64,000 nt of DNA from Chitinophaga chungangae (GCF_017742215.1 NZ_JAGHKP010000003.1:1174308-1238307), one strand, 5' to 3'. Numbered from the stretch's first letter, positions 42,263-50,774 are shown. Notes: generated by a model from the sequence alone, not told the origin. A program made the numbers and translations.

Positions 42263-42655
42263 ATGTCCAAATTCACCAAATCAACCGGCCGGTTCATCAA
42301 CCTTGTGAAAGGTTCCAAACTGACCCAGGCCTACCGCATCGATCAAACCGATCGCAAAAAACACAAAGACCCGAAACTGGCGGGCTTTTTTGGCATCGAC
42401 AAGATCAACGAACTGCTCGACAAACCAGGCGTTGGCGGTTTGCGGATCTATTATGGTATGGATATCGACGGCGACGGCAAACGCGACAAAGGTTTCGTGC
42501 TCGTTGCAACGGATGAGGAAGGAAACGACATCATTCCCTCCGCTACGCAGCATCTTGAAAAAGACAGCGAGCCGGCTAAAGACATTCTTATTACAGACAC
42601 CTTCTGCCCCTACGATTGCCCCAAATCGAATCCCCTGAATTCAGATAACGGATAA
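42263..42655 (+). CDS. Small acidic protein of unknown function with a CPxxCP tail
   Basis: 130 residues. A core GGLRIYYGMDIDGDGKRDKG has an acidic loop (D67, D69, D71, D75) like a calcium-binding loop, then VATDEEGNDIIPSA, and the C-terminus TDTFCPYDCPKSNPLN carries Cys115 and Cys119. I recall short Bacteroidota proteins with the same order (a PGxxGLRIYxG core and a CPxxCP-x-LN tail) beside small multi-helix membrane proteins, but know no assigned function. It has no signal peptide. It starts a four-gene run: the seven-helix gene begins 10 bp after its stop, then kinase and regulator. Confidence 0.65.
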   Translation: MSKFTKSTGRFINLVKGSKLTQAYRIDQTDRKKHKDPKLAGFFGIDKINELLDKPGVGGLRIYYGMDIDGDGKRDKGFVLVATDEEGNDIIPSATQHLEKDSEPAKDILITDTFCPYDCPKSNPLNSDNG

Positions 42656-42665
42656 AGACTGCCTA

Positions 42666-43340
42666 GTGGAGCTTCATCACATTTTTTGGTATTGTATGTT
42701 GGGGATCGAAATCCTGTTTTTGATCCCCTTTACTTTAAAACTGAAGTTGTTCGACAAAGAACAACGACTCATTTACATTTATTTTCTCTCCGCCGTTTTT
42801 TACGGGATCGGGTGCGAAGTGCTGGCGCGGCTGATAGGCAACAACATGCCCCTCATCTCCTGCATGATGCTGGTCCAGTTCTACATTCTTTCCCTGTTTT
42901 ATCTCAGGGTGCTGAAGGGCGAAGCCATGCATAAGACCATCAAGGTGCTGCTGGGTGTTTGCACCGTCATTTTCCTGCTGGATTTTATCTGGCTGGAAGG
43001 CCCCATGCATTTTAATTCCATATTTATCTCTACCCGCGGGTTTATCCTGATCGTATACGCTATTATTTTCTTCCTCCAGCTGATGCGGGACGAAAGCCTT
43101 ATAGAACGGTCCATTTTCATCAACTCCCTCCCTGTGTTCTGGTTCAACGCCGGGCTTTTTGTTGAAAACTGCTGCTCGTTCATGCTGAACCTCTCCTTTA
43201 ATATCATCCAGCAGGGCGGTCCTGGCGAGGTATTGCTCTCCATGTACCGTATTACCGCCGCTTTAACATGGATCGCAGGCATAATTCAGGTCTTTCTTTT
43301 TTATATTGGGCTCCAAAAGATTAAAAAAGCAAAGGCATGA
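42666..43340 (+). CDS. Seven-helix membrane protein, possible detached sensor of the following kinase
   Basis: 224 residues from GTG 42666. Seven hydrophobic helices are visible (about residues 3-24, 35-56, 62-84, 90-110, 122-142, 150-174, 195-217) with short loops and a lysine-rich end KIKKAKA. No known domain name can be given. Its stop overlaps the kinase start (ATGA), so the two are made together. The following kinase has only one helix and no input domain, which makes this protein the likely sensor or signal transmitter. It resembles the seven-helix sensor halves fused to kinases in other systems, but here it is a separate chain. Confidence 0.65.
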   Translation: MELHHIFWYCMLGIEILFLIPFTLKLKLFDKEQRLIYIYFLSAVFYGIGCEVLARLIGNNMPLISCMMLVQFYILSLFYLRVLKGEAMHKTIKVLLGVCTVIFLLDFIWLEGPMHFNSIFISTRGFILIVYAIIFFLQLMRDESLIERSIFINSLPVFWFNAGLFVENCCSFMLNLSFNIIQQGGPGEVLLSMYRITAALTWIAGIIQVFLFYIGLQKIKKAKA

Positions 43341-44131
43341 ATACCCTGCAACTTATACTGATCGGTACGATCGTGATGCTCAGCCTGGGCATTTTCGTGG
43401 TGATCATGGTCGTTTTGCAGCAAAAGCAGGTAGTGCAGTATAAGCTCATCCTGAAAGACAAAGACCTGCAGCTGCAGAAAGAACGTCTCGTGGCCGTGCT
43501 GCAGGGGCAGGAAACCGAGCGCAAACGCATCGCCGAAGACCTGCACGACGAAGTGGGCGCCCAGCTTTCGGTGCTGAAACTCTCGCTGAACCACCTCCAG
43601 CAGCTGGCCGGCAACGGGGAAAAGGAAAAGATCCGGGAAACCAAGGAATTTGCGGACACCATTATCCAGCAGCTCCGGTTCATCTCCCAAAGCCTGCACC
43701 CCACCACGCTGGAGAACCTCGGGCTCAGCCACGCGCTGGATTCGTTTTCCAGCCTGATGAACAAAAACCGGGAGATCCTCATTTCCTTCCGGACAGACGG
43801 CACCAGCTACAACGTAGACCGGGAAAAGGCCCTGAACGTTTACCGGGTGGTGCAGGAACTGATGAACAATATCCTTAAACACGCCGAAGCGCGCCATGTA
43901 CAGCTCACCTACCAGAGCACTCCCACCCTGCTCACCATCCGGGTGGAAGACGATGGCAACGGCAAACTCGTCGATAAGTTCGAGGAATCGAGGAAAAAGA
44001 CCGGCCATCTGGGCTTAAAAAATATCGAAAGCCGTTTGAATATTATCGGGGGAAACATCACCTTTGTGAAGAATTCTCCTGCCGGAACAGTGGCCGAGAT
44101 CACCGTGGAGAACTATCAGCCTCTTGTTTAA
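43337..44131 (+). CDS. NarL-type sensor histidine kinase (HisKA_3)
   Basis: 264 residues. One N-terminal helix (residues 5-27), a short coiled coil (30-60), then the HisKA_3 dimerisation domain with phospho-acceptor H70 in AEDLHDEVGAQL, and a HATPase domain with VVQELMNNILKHAEA (N box), EDDGNGK (G1) and GHLGLKNIESR (G2). It phosphorylates a LuxR-type regulator, clearly the next gene, 18 bp away. There is no periplasmic or PAS input domain, so the signal must come from another protein, most likely the overlapping seven-helix protein. Confidence 0.93.
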   Translation: MNTLQLILIGTIVMLSLGIFVVIMVVLQQKQVVQYKLILKDKDLQLQKERLVAVLQGQETERKRIAEDLHDEVGAQLSVLKLSLNHLQQLAGNGEKEKIRETKEFADTIIQQLRFISQSLHPTTLENLGLSHALDSFSSLMNKNREILISFRTDGTSYNVDREKALNVYRVVQELMNNILKHAEARHVQLTYQSTPTLLTIRVEDDGNGKLVDKFEESRKKTGHLGLKNIESRLNIIGGNITFVKNSPAGTVAEITVENYQPLV

Positions 44132-44149
44132 GCAAAATATATAACCATT

Positions 44150-44809
44150 ATGTTGCCGCCAATCAAGGTTGCGATCGCCGACGACCATAAGATCTTCCGC
44201 AGCGGGGTGATCAATACGCTGACCCCGTATGAGAACATTAACGTCGTATTCGAAGCTGAAGACGGCGAACACCTCCTGCAGATCATGCAGGAGCAACAGC
44301 CGGACGTGATCCTCATGGACCTGAAAATGCCGAAGATGGACGGCATCCAGGCCACCATCAAAGTACGGGAAAAATATCCCCAGGTGAAGATCATCATCCT
44401 CACCATGTACGAAGACGATAACTTCATCGTTCACCTCGTGGAGAACGGCGCAAACGCCTACCTGCTCAAAAACAGCGAGCCGGAAGAGATCTATGAGGCC
44501 ATCTGCACCACGTTCGACAAAGGTTTTTATTTCAATGAGAACGTAAACCTCGCCCTCCTCAAAAAAGTGCTGCATAAAAACAAGCAGCAATTCAAGCCCA
44601 CGTTCAAAAACGAAGTGCAGCTCAGCGACCGCGAGCTGGAAGTGCTCAAGCTCATCTGCAACGAATACACCACCCAGGAAATAGCCGACCAGATCTATCT
44701 CAGCTCCCGCACCGTGGAAGGCCTGCGCCAGAAACTGCTGGAAAAGCTCAGCGTGAAGAACACCGTCGGGCTGGTGCTGTACGCATTCCGCAACGGCCTG
44801 ATCGAGTAA
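44150..44809 (+). CDS. NarL/LuxR-family response regulator
   Basis: 219 residues. The receiver domain has acidic pair D11-D12, phospho-acceptor D57 (LMDLKMPKMDG) and the conserved lysine in YLLKNSEP. The C-terminal LuxR-type helix-turn-helix (about 155-215) reads LSDRELEVLKLICNEYTTQEIADQIYLSSRTVEGLRQKLL. It is a DNA-binding regulator activated by the kinase at 43337. Likely targets include the palindromes at 42048 and 42094 upstream of its own cluster. The link between the domains is long and lysine-rich. Confidence 0.95.
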   Translation: MLPPIKVAIADDHKIFRSGVINTLTPYENINVVFEAEDGEHLLQIMQEQQPDVILMDLKMPKMDGIQATIKVREKYPQVKIIILTMYEDDNFIVHLVENGANAYLLKNSEPEEIYEAICTTFDKGFYFNENVNLALLKKVLHKNKQQFKPTFKNEVQLSDRELEVLKLICNEYTTQEIADQIYLSSRTVEGLRQKLLEKLSVKNTVGLVLYAFRNGLIE

Positions 44810-44918
44810 CCTGCCGGAATTTTTATCGTTTTATGCAGAATTAATGCCCCTGCCCGATTTTCTTCAGCAAAACCGGCATAAATTGCATTTGCAAAATCTT
44901 TACTACCACCAAATTAAT

Positions 44919-45776
44919 ATGCGAACTATGAAGCAACTATCCGCGTTCCTTTCCGCCGTGGCGCTGTGTGTGATGACGGCCGGCGCAGCGCAGGCCCAGG
45001 GCATCAAGATGCCGGCGCCCAGCCCTACCCAGACCATCAAACAGGACTTTGCCCTGTCTTCCGTTGAAGTAACCTATTCCCGCCCGCTGGCCAAAGGCCG
45101 CGTGATCATGGGCGACCTGGTGCCTTACGGCAAACTATGGCGCATGGGTGCAAACGCCGCCACCCGGATCAAATTCGGGGAAGATGTGAAACTGAACGGC
45201 ACGCCCGTGCCCGCAGGCGAATACGTGATGTACGGCATTCCTTCCCCCGAAGGCTGGGAGATCGTGCTCAACAAAGGCCTGAAAAACTGGGGCATCGACG
45301 GTTACAAAAAAGAAGAAGACGTGGCCCGTTTTAAAACCGAAACGCAGGAACTGCCCTTCCCCATCCAATCTTTTATGATCCTGTTCGAAGACGTTCGCCC
45401 CAATGCCATGACGATGATGATCAGCTGGGACAGAACGCTGATACCCGTGGAGATCACGGCGGATATCGACAGCAAAGTAATGGCCTCCATCGATTCGGCG
45501 ATGAAAACGGACAAAAAACCTTATTTCTCCGCCGCTGTGTATTATTACGAAACCAACCGCGACGTGAAAACCGCGCTGGATTACGCAACCAAGGCCACCC
45601 AGCAGCCCGGCAACGAAAAAGCTTTCTGGATCTACCACTGGAAAGCGAAGATCGAAGCCAAAGCGGGCGATAAGGCAGCAGCGAAAGCCACTGCCGAAAA
45701 ATCCATCGCGCTGGCAAAAGCAGCCAACAACGCCGATTACGTGGCGCTGAACGAGAAGCTGATCGCTTCCCTCTAA
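44919..45776 (+). CDS. DUF2911 exported protein
   Basis: 285 residues from ATG 44919 (MRTMKQLSAFLSAVALCVMTAGAAQAQ, a signal peptide); the longer frame from 44844 would hide it. The DUF2911 core is SPTQTIKQDFALSSVEVTYSRPLAKGR, then GKLWRMGANAATRIKF, PVPAGEYVMYGIP and EGWEIVLNKGLKNWG. The C-terminal 80 residues are helical and may be a small TPR-like add-on. The function of DUF2911 is unknown; members are periplasmic in Bacteroidota. It is separated from the response regulator by 109 bp. Confidence 0.88.
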   Translation: MRTMKQLSAFLSAVALCVMTAGAAQAQGIKMPAPSPTQTIKQDFALSSVEVTYSRPLAKGRVIMGDLVPYGKLWRMGANAATRIKFGEDVKLNGTPVPAGEYVMYGIPSPEGWEIVLNKGLKNWGIDGYKKEEDVARFKTETQELPFPIQSFMILFEDVRPNAMTMMISWDRTLIPVEITADIDSKVMASIDSAMKTDKKPYFSAAVYYYETNRDVKTALDYATKATQQPGNEKAFWIYHWKAKIEAKAGDKAAAKATAEKSIALAKAANNADYVALNEKLIASL

Positions 45777-45796
45777 GCCCGAAAGGCATTCAAATA

Positions 45797-45834
45797 AAAA
45801 GCGGCCGCTTCGAAATGAGGCGGCCGCTTTTTTT
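45797..45834. terminator. Bidirectional terminator between the DUF2911 and symporter genes
   Basis: AAAAGCGGCCGC / GCGGCCGCTTTT with an 11-nt loop and T runs on both strands. Confidence 0.9.
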
Positions 45835-45847
45835 TATATCGGTGACA

Positions 45848-47548
45848 TTAACGTACAGGTTTGATGATGGCATTCTGCAGCAGCTGGCAGATACCCGCAA
45901 ACAGCATCACCGCCGCGCAACCGATCAGGTTCAGCCAGAGGAAAGAAACGATATCGGCAAAAAATACCGCCACCACCACGATCTCCGCCAGCAGGGCGCC
46001 CCAGAACACGGCATGGCCCCTTACGAACTTCATGGCGAAGGCCGTTACGAAAATGCCGAGAATGGTGCCGTAAAACAGTGAGCCCAGGATGTTCACCGCT
46101 TCGATCAGGCTGCCCAGCCCGCTGGCGAACTGCGCCACGGCAATGCCGAAAACGCCCCAGATGAGCGTCCAGGCTTTGGAAGCGCGCAGGTTTTCGGCGT
46201 CGGTGCCGTTACGGCGGAACAATCGCTGATAGAAGTCTACCATCGTGGTGCTGGCGAGCGAATTGAGCGCCGCCGCAATACTGCCCCACGACGCGAGGAA
46301 GATGATGGCGATCAGCAGCCCGACCAGCCCTTCAGGCAGGTTGCTCACCACGAAATGCAGGAAGATGTAATTGGTATCGTTGGTTTCCGCGCCGGGCGCG
46401 ACCTTTTCGATCAGCTGGTTCGCTTCTTTCCGCACCGTGTCCGACGCGGCTTCCGCGCCTTGCAGCGAAGTTTTGATGGATTCCACGGCGGCTTCGTCTT
46501 CCGTCTCCAGCGCGGCGGCCATAGCTTTGACGTACCCAGTTTTCTCCACCGAAAGGGAATCGAAACGTTTTTCCAGCACCTGCATTTCAGGTGCATATTG
46601 GGAATTGTGCACGCGGTTGAGCAAACCCTGGTTGAAGTTGATCGGCGCACGGAAATACAGGTAAAAAACGAACACCAGCGCGCCGATAAGCATGATCAGG
46701 AACTGCATGGGCACTTTCACCAGCCCGTTCATCAGCAGCCCCATCCGGCTCTCGGTAAGCGTTTTAGCGGTCAGGTAACGGCCCACCTGGCTCTGGTCAG
46801 TACCGAAATAAGACAATGCCAGGAAAAAACCGCCGATCACGCCGCTCCAGATATTGTAACGGTCTTTGATGTCGAAATCCGTCACGATCACGTTCAGCTT
46901 GCCCATTTTGCCGGACACGTGCAGCGCATCGGAAAAACCGATATCGTCCGGCAACAGGTGCATTACCATCCATCCCGCCAGGAACATGCCGGAGAAGATG
47001 ATCGCAAGCTGCAGGCTTTGCGTGTAAGACACGGCCTTTGTACCGCCATACATCGTGTAAATGATGAGCAGGCCGCCCATAAAAAAGTTCGTATAATAAA
47101 TATTCCAACCGAGTAAAGACGAAAGGATGATGCTCGGCGCATAAATGCTGATACCCGTGCTGAGCGCGCGCTGCAGCAGGAAAAGAAAACTGGTGAGCGT
47201 TCTTGTTTTCAGGTCGAAGCGCTGCTCAAGGTATTCATATGCCGTGATCACTTTCAGCCGGTGAAAGATCGGCACGAAAAAGATGCAGATCACGATCATC
47301 GCCAAAGGCAGGCCGAAATAATATTGCACGAAACGCATACCGTCTGCGTACGCCTGGCCCGGCGCGCTCAGGAACGTGATGGCGCTGGCCTGCGTGCCCA
47401 CGATAGAGAGCAGCACGATGTACCAGGGCATAGACCGGTTGCCGAGGAAATAGCTGTCCAGGTCTTTCTGGCCGCGGCTTTTCCACATGCCGTAAACGAT
47501 AATGAAGATCAGGGTGCAGGATAGAACGATCCAGTCTAAAAAACTCAT
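45848..47548 (-). CDS. Sodium:solute symporter (SSS family)
   Basis: 566 residues with about 13 helices. Family features: SYFLGNRSMPWYIVLLSIVGTQASAITFLSAPGQAY, YLEQRF, MYGGTKAVSYTQSLQ and GSIAAALNSLASTTMVDFY. It imports a small organic solute with sodium; the substrate may be a sugar acid, amino sugar or similar, given the secreted PIG-L deacetylase upstream. Residues about 301-395 form a hydrophilic helical insertion between two helices, longer than in most SSS proteins. Its ATG overlaps the TGA of a 41-residue membrane protein gene (ATGA), and it is the last gene of the operon. Confidence 0.93.
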   Translation of the reverse strand: MSFLDWIVLSCTLIFIIVYGMWKSRGQKDLDSYFLGNRSMPWYIVLLSIVGTQASAITFLSAPGQAYADGMRFVQYYFGLPLAMIVICIFFVPIFHRLKVITAYEYLEQRFDLKTRTLTSFLFLLQRALSTGISIYAPSIILSSLLGWNIYYTNFFMGGLLIIYTMYGGTKAVSYTQSLQLAIIFSGMFLAGWMVMHLLPDDIGFSDALHVSGKMGKLNVIVTDFDIKDRYNIWSGVIGGFFLALSYFGTDQSQVGRYLTAKTLTESRMGLLMNGLVKVPMQFLIMLIGALVFVFYLYFRAPINFNQGLLNRVHNSQYAPEMQVLEKRFDSLSVEKTGYVKAMAAALETEDEAAVESIKTSLQGAEAASDTVRKEANQLIEKVAPGAETNDTNYIFLHFVVSNLPEGLVGLLIAIIFLASWGSIAAALNSLASTTMVDFYQRLFRRNGTDAENLRASKAWTLIWGVFGIAVAQFASGLGSLIEAVNILGSLFYGTILGIFVTAFAMKFVRGHAVFWGALLAEIVVVAVFFADIVSFLWLNLIGCAAVMLFAGICQLLQNAIIKPVR

Positions 47549-47670
47549 GAATAGTTTTTAGTGAACAAATAGAAAAAAACGATCAAAGCGGCCAGTACGC
47601 CCGCTACCAGCCAGTACCAGGCGGACCAGCGGGAAAATACCGGCGGCTTTTCTTCGGGTGTTTCCTGCAT
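47545..47670 (-). CDS. Tiny membrane protein (41 residues) overlapping the symporter gene
   Basis: MQETPEEKPPVFSRWSAWYW followed by LVAGVLAALIVFFYLFTKNYS. One membrane helix (residues 19-36) with an acidic N-terminal tail. The TGA overlaps the symporter ATG by 3 nt, and its own ATG overlaps the stop of the next small gene upstream (TAATG). Tiny single-helix proteins encoded with SSS symporters (such as YhdT with PanF, or DUF485 proteins with ActP) are known as partner genes, and this may be an analogue. The family is not one I can name. Confidence 0.75.
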   Translation of the reverse strand: MQETPEEKPPVFSRWSAWYWLVAGVLAALIVFFYLFTKNYS

Positions 47671-47822
47671 TATTTACCTCGTTTTGATAACAGGCCTCCG
47701 CCCAGCAAACCCAGTCCCAAACCGATCAGCAGGCCGATATGCACTCTTTTGATCAAAAATCCGATCACCAGGCCGATGATGATGCACAGGGCCGCGGATA
47801 TCGTCACTCTTTCGTTTCTCAT
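47670..47822 (-). CDS. Tiny membrane protein (50 residues), glycine-rich
   Basis: MRNERVTISAALCIIIGLVI, then GFLIKRVHIGLLIGLGLGLL and GGGLLSKRGK. Two short helices (about 9-24 and 28-45) separated by a basic turn. It starts 11 bp after the stop of the PIG-L gene, and its stop overlaps the next ATG by one base. The two-helix glycine-rich pattern is like small membrane accessory proteins; no family name is known to me. Tight coupling with the symporter suggests a joint complex. Confidence 0.72.
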   Translation of the reverse strand: MRNERVTISAALCIIIGLVIGFLIKRVHIGLLIGLGLGLLGGGLLSKRGK

Positions 47823-47833
47823 TTTCCTGTTTT

Positions 47834-50323
47834 TTATTTGGAAAGCATATTTACGAATAAACGGTAAGCGCCCGGAACGCCCGCGGGCAGCTGCCGGAAG
47901 AAGCTCAAACCGGTGTAGATGTAACGCCCCTGGCCGTAGGCGGCCACGATGGTGGAGCCGTCCATCGGTCTTTCGCCAGGGTCGTTCATTTCAAACGGCT
48001 GCTGGTATTCCCTGCTCAGGTCCGCCGGGAAATACAGCCCGCGCTCCTGCACCCAGCCCTCGAAATCCTTTTCGGTAATGGCGTTCGGGTAAGTGAACAG
48101 TTTGTCCTGCGGCCGGAGGAATTTCACCGGCGCCTGCTCGTTGGTCACCCTGTCCCGCGAAAGCCTGAAGGGATAAGGCCCGAGCTGGTCGGTCACCAAT
48201 CCGCCGCTGGTATTGTATTGCACCACCAATGTGCCGCCGTTTTTCACGTAGTCCATCAGGCGCGGTTGCCAGTAACGCAGCCTGTCCTGCGTGTTGTACG
48301 CCCGTACGCCGGTAATGATGGCGTCGTAATCTTCCAGCCTGCCGTTCATGATGTCTTTTTCCGTCAGCAGCGTTACGCTGTAGCCTACCTGGCGCAGCGA
48401 TTCGGCGACTTTATCGCCCGCGCCCGGGATGTAACCCAGCTTCCGGCCGTTGTATTTCAGGTTCACAGTTACCAGCCTTGCGCTGGCAGGCGGGAAAATA
48501 TTGATGGCGGGAATATGGTCGTATTCGATGGTGGTGATGCTTTTCGTGTAGATGTCCCCGTTAACGTCGAGCGCAACGGTCATGGTATCGGTGATGTTCT
48601 GCCCGTTCACTTTCAGCGGCGTTACCTGGAAGCTCACTTCGGTTTCGTCGCCTTTGCGGTCGAGGTTGAAGGCTATGCTGGCCTGATCTGCCTTGAAACC
48701 AGCCGGCAGCATCAGTTTCACGGAACCCTTCACTTTTTCTTTCATCGCCCTGATCTTCACCGGCACGGTTTGCGGCGCGGCCTGCGTGTAGATGTACACC
48801 TGGTTGCCCAATTCGGCCACCACGGGCGGCGCTATCACGAGCGGGCGGTACACCTCTCCTTTTACGGGATCGGTGAATTTGAAAATGAAGGGTCTCGTTG
48901 CTTCGATGGTCTGCACGCCTTTGTCCGTACTGAAGTCGAAATGGAAAGTGGCGGTGAGCGAAGGAATATTTTCAGGATTGCCGATCAGCGCTTCGTTGCG
49001 GATGCTGTAAGTGCCCAGCGCGTGCGGGTCCTGCAGCCAATACGGCTGCGAGATGGGCGTTTGCGCGGGAACGGTGAGATCTTTCTGCAGCGAAACGAAT
49101 TTGTTCGGCACCAGGTCCTGCTGCACGGAAGCGACTTCCGCGCCATTGACGGTCACTTTCCGCAATTTTACCGGCACCTGGCTGCGGTTGATCAGCTGGA
49201 GGTTATAACCCATCTGCCCGCCGGGCACCACTTCCGCGGCGGTGGAAAAAGCTTCCGCCCAAATACCCGCGCAGGCGAGGATCAACTGCTCCGTTTCTTT
49301 CAGTTTCAACGTTTTCCAGTAACCGTCAGGCAGCGACAATATAGAAGATCGTATAGCCAGCAACGTGGGCACGCTGGCCGCAGGGTTGCCGGTATTGTAA
49401 TTTTTTATAGCCGCGGCGATCTGTTCGCCGATGTTTTTTCCGCCTTCCACACGTTCCCAACCGGTCTGCACGCCGTCCATCAGGTCTTTTTCAGGCGCGG
49501 CGCCTTTGATCGTGCTGAAATATTCGATGGCGGTTCCGCGGGAAGATGCCACGCCAAAGCCCTGGCTTTTATGCTGGGAGCGGCTTTCAGCGGCTATTTC
49601 GCCATACCCCCTGCCCAGCAGCGGATTGTAGGAACCTGCGTCTATTTTGAACTGGTCTTCGGAAGTGTTGTTGTTGCCGCCGAAATTGTAGTTGTTCCAC
49701 AGCAAACGTTTCGCCTGCCAGGGTTTTACGCTTTTCAGCTGCTCGGGGTATCGTTTCGGGTCTGCCGCGGCGGTGAACGCTTCGGCGGCGAGAATGGCCG
49801 ATGCGGTGTGATGGCCGTGCCCCGCCCGGCTGTCTGCCGGGAAACGGCAGATGATCACATCCGGCTGGAATTTGCGGATCACCCATACCACGTCTCCCAG
49901 GATCTTTTTACGGTCCCAGATCGTGAAGGTCTCTTCAGGATTTTTGGAAAAACCGAAATCGTTGGCGCGGGTAAAAAACTGTTCGGCCCCGTCTATCCTG
50001 CGGGCCGCCAGCAGTTCCTGCGTGCGGATGAGGCCCAGCAGCTCCGCCTGTTCGTTGCCGATGAGGTTTTGCCCGCCATCGCCGCGCGTAAGCGAAAGAT
50101 AACCCGTGCGGTAGCAGCTTTCCCGGGCAAGGTATGCCAGCAGGCGCGTGTTCTCATCGTCAGGATGCGCGGCAACGTACAGCACGCTGCCGAGTGTGTT
50201 GAGTTTCTTCAGTTGGACCTGTATGTCTGCTGCGTTCATAACGGGCGCCGTTTGCGCATGGAGGCCTGAAAGACCAGCCAGCAAAGCAACGGCCAACCCG
50301 ATCGCGGATCGTATTTTAAACAT
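47834..50323 (-). CDS. Secreted PIG-L family deacetylase with long C-terminal extension
   Basis: 829 residues with a signal peptide ending LHAQ (about residue 24). The deacetylase domain (about 35-260) has AAHPDDENTR with zinc ligands H53 and D56, and the second motif SRAGHGHHTAS with H169-H172. After it come beta-rich segments (about 370-600) and a C-terminal domain (about 630-829, DAIITGVRAYNTQDRLRYWQPRLMDYVKNGGTLVVQYNT) with a glutamine-amidotransferase-like fold pattern. It probably removes acetyl groups from N-acetylated sugars or glycans outside the cytoplasm. It heads the operon with two tiny membrane proteins and the symporter, which may import its product. Confidence 0.88.
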   Translation of the reverse strand: MFKIRSAIGLAVALLAGLSGLHAQTAPVMNAADIQVQLKKLNTLGSVLYVAAHPDDENTRLLAYLARESCYRTGYLSLTRGDGGQNLIGNEQAELLGLIRTQELLAARRIDGAEQFFTRANDFGFSKNPEETFTIWDRKKILGDVVWVIRKFQPDVIICRFPADSRAGHGHHTASAILAAEAFTAAADPKRYPEQLKSVKPWQAKRLLWNNYNFGGNNNTSEDQFKIDAGSYNPLLGRGYGEIAAESRSQHKSQGFGVASSRGTAIEYFSTIKGAAPEKDLMDGVQTGWERVEGGKNIGEQIAAAIKNYNTGNPAASVPTLLAIRSSILSLPDGYWKTLKLKETEQLILACAGIWAEAFSTAAEVVPGGQMGYNLQLINRSQVPVKLRKVTVNGAEVASVQQDLVPNKFVSLQKDLTVPAQTPISQPYWLQDPHALGTYSIRNEALIGNPENIPSLTATFHFDFSTDKGVQTIEATRPFIFKFTDPVKGEVYRPLVIAPPVVAELGNQVYIYTQAAPQTVPVKIRAMKEKVKGSVKLMLPAGFKADQASIAFNLDRKGDETEVSFQVTPLKVNGQNITDTMTVALDVNGDIYTKSITTIEYDHIPAINIFPPASARLVTVNLKYNGRKLGYIPGAGDKVAESLRQVGYSVTLLTEKDIMNGRLEDYDAIITGVRAYNTQDRLRYWQPRLMDYVKNGGTLVVQYNTSGGLVTDQLGPYPFRLSRDRVTNEQAPVKFLRPQDKLFTYPNAITEKDFEGWVQERGLYFPADLSREYQQPFEMNDPGERPMDGSTIVAAYGQGRYIYTGLSFFRQLPAGVPGAYRLFVNMLSK

Positions 50324-50352
50324 GGGAATAGTTACCGGTTATATCAAGTTGT

Positions 50353-50360
50353 CAAAAATA
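50353..50360 (-). promoter_or_regulatory. -7 box of the PIG-L/symporter operon
   Basis: On the minus strand TATTTTTG fits TAnnTTTG, 30 bp before ATG 50323. A TTG lies 14 bp upstream, too close for an ideal -33 element. Confidence 0.45.
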
Positions 50361-50444
50361 GTGATTTATCCCGGCAAGTGTTTACCGCTGGTGGATTTAT
50401 AGGCGTTTTCAGCAATCTGTGCAGAATTGAAATGCAGAATGTTA

Positions 50445-50774
50445 TCATTTTTTGAACATAAAATAGACCGCGCCCAGCAACAACGAAAATGAAATGAGGT
50501 AATTCCATCGCAGCGGCTCTTTGAGGAACGTCACGGCAAACACGCAGAACACGGTAAGCGTGATCACTTCCTGGACCATTTTCAGCTGGAAACCATTGAA
50601 CCCGTCGAGATAACCCAAACGGTTGGCCGGCACCATAAAACAATATTCAAAAAACGCGATGCCCCAACTCACAAGCACCACTTTCCAGAGCGGAACATTG
50701 GTGTTCCGCAAATGGCCATACCATGCGAAAGTCATGAAGATATTGGAGATCAGCAGCAAAATTATCGTACGCAT
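50445..50774 (-). CDS. DUF486 / DMT-family small membrane protein
   Basis: 109 residues with four helices: LLLISNIFMTFAWYGHLRN, KVVLVSWGIAFFEYCFMVPANRLGY, QEVITLTVFCVFAVTFLKEPLRW and YLISFSLLLGAVYFMFKK. This is the whole DUF486 pattern, a relative of the small multidrug resistance (EmrE-like) fold. The function is unknown; a transporter role is assumed from the fold. It is divergent from the FtsX-type permease gene (158 bp) and 121 bp upstream of the PIG-L gene. Confidence 0.9.
   Translation of the reverse strand: MRTIILLLISNIFMTFAWYGHLRNTNVPLWKVVLVSWGIAFFEYCFMVPANRLGYLDGFNGFQLKMVQEVITLTVFCVFAVTFLKEPLRWNYLISFSLLLGAVYFMFKK

Noticed and set aside
48218-50269. A 683-codon open frame opposite the PIG-L gene
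   Set aside because: Same antisense-shadow composition and no family resemblance.
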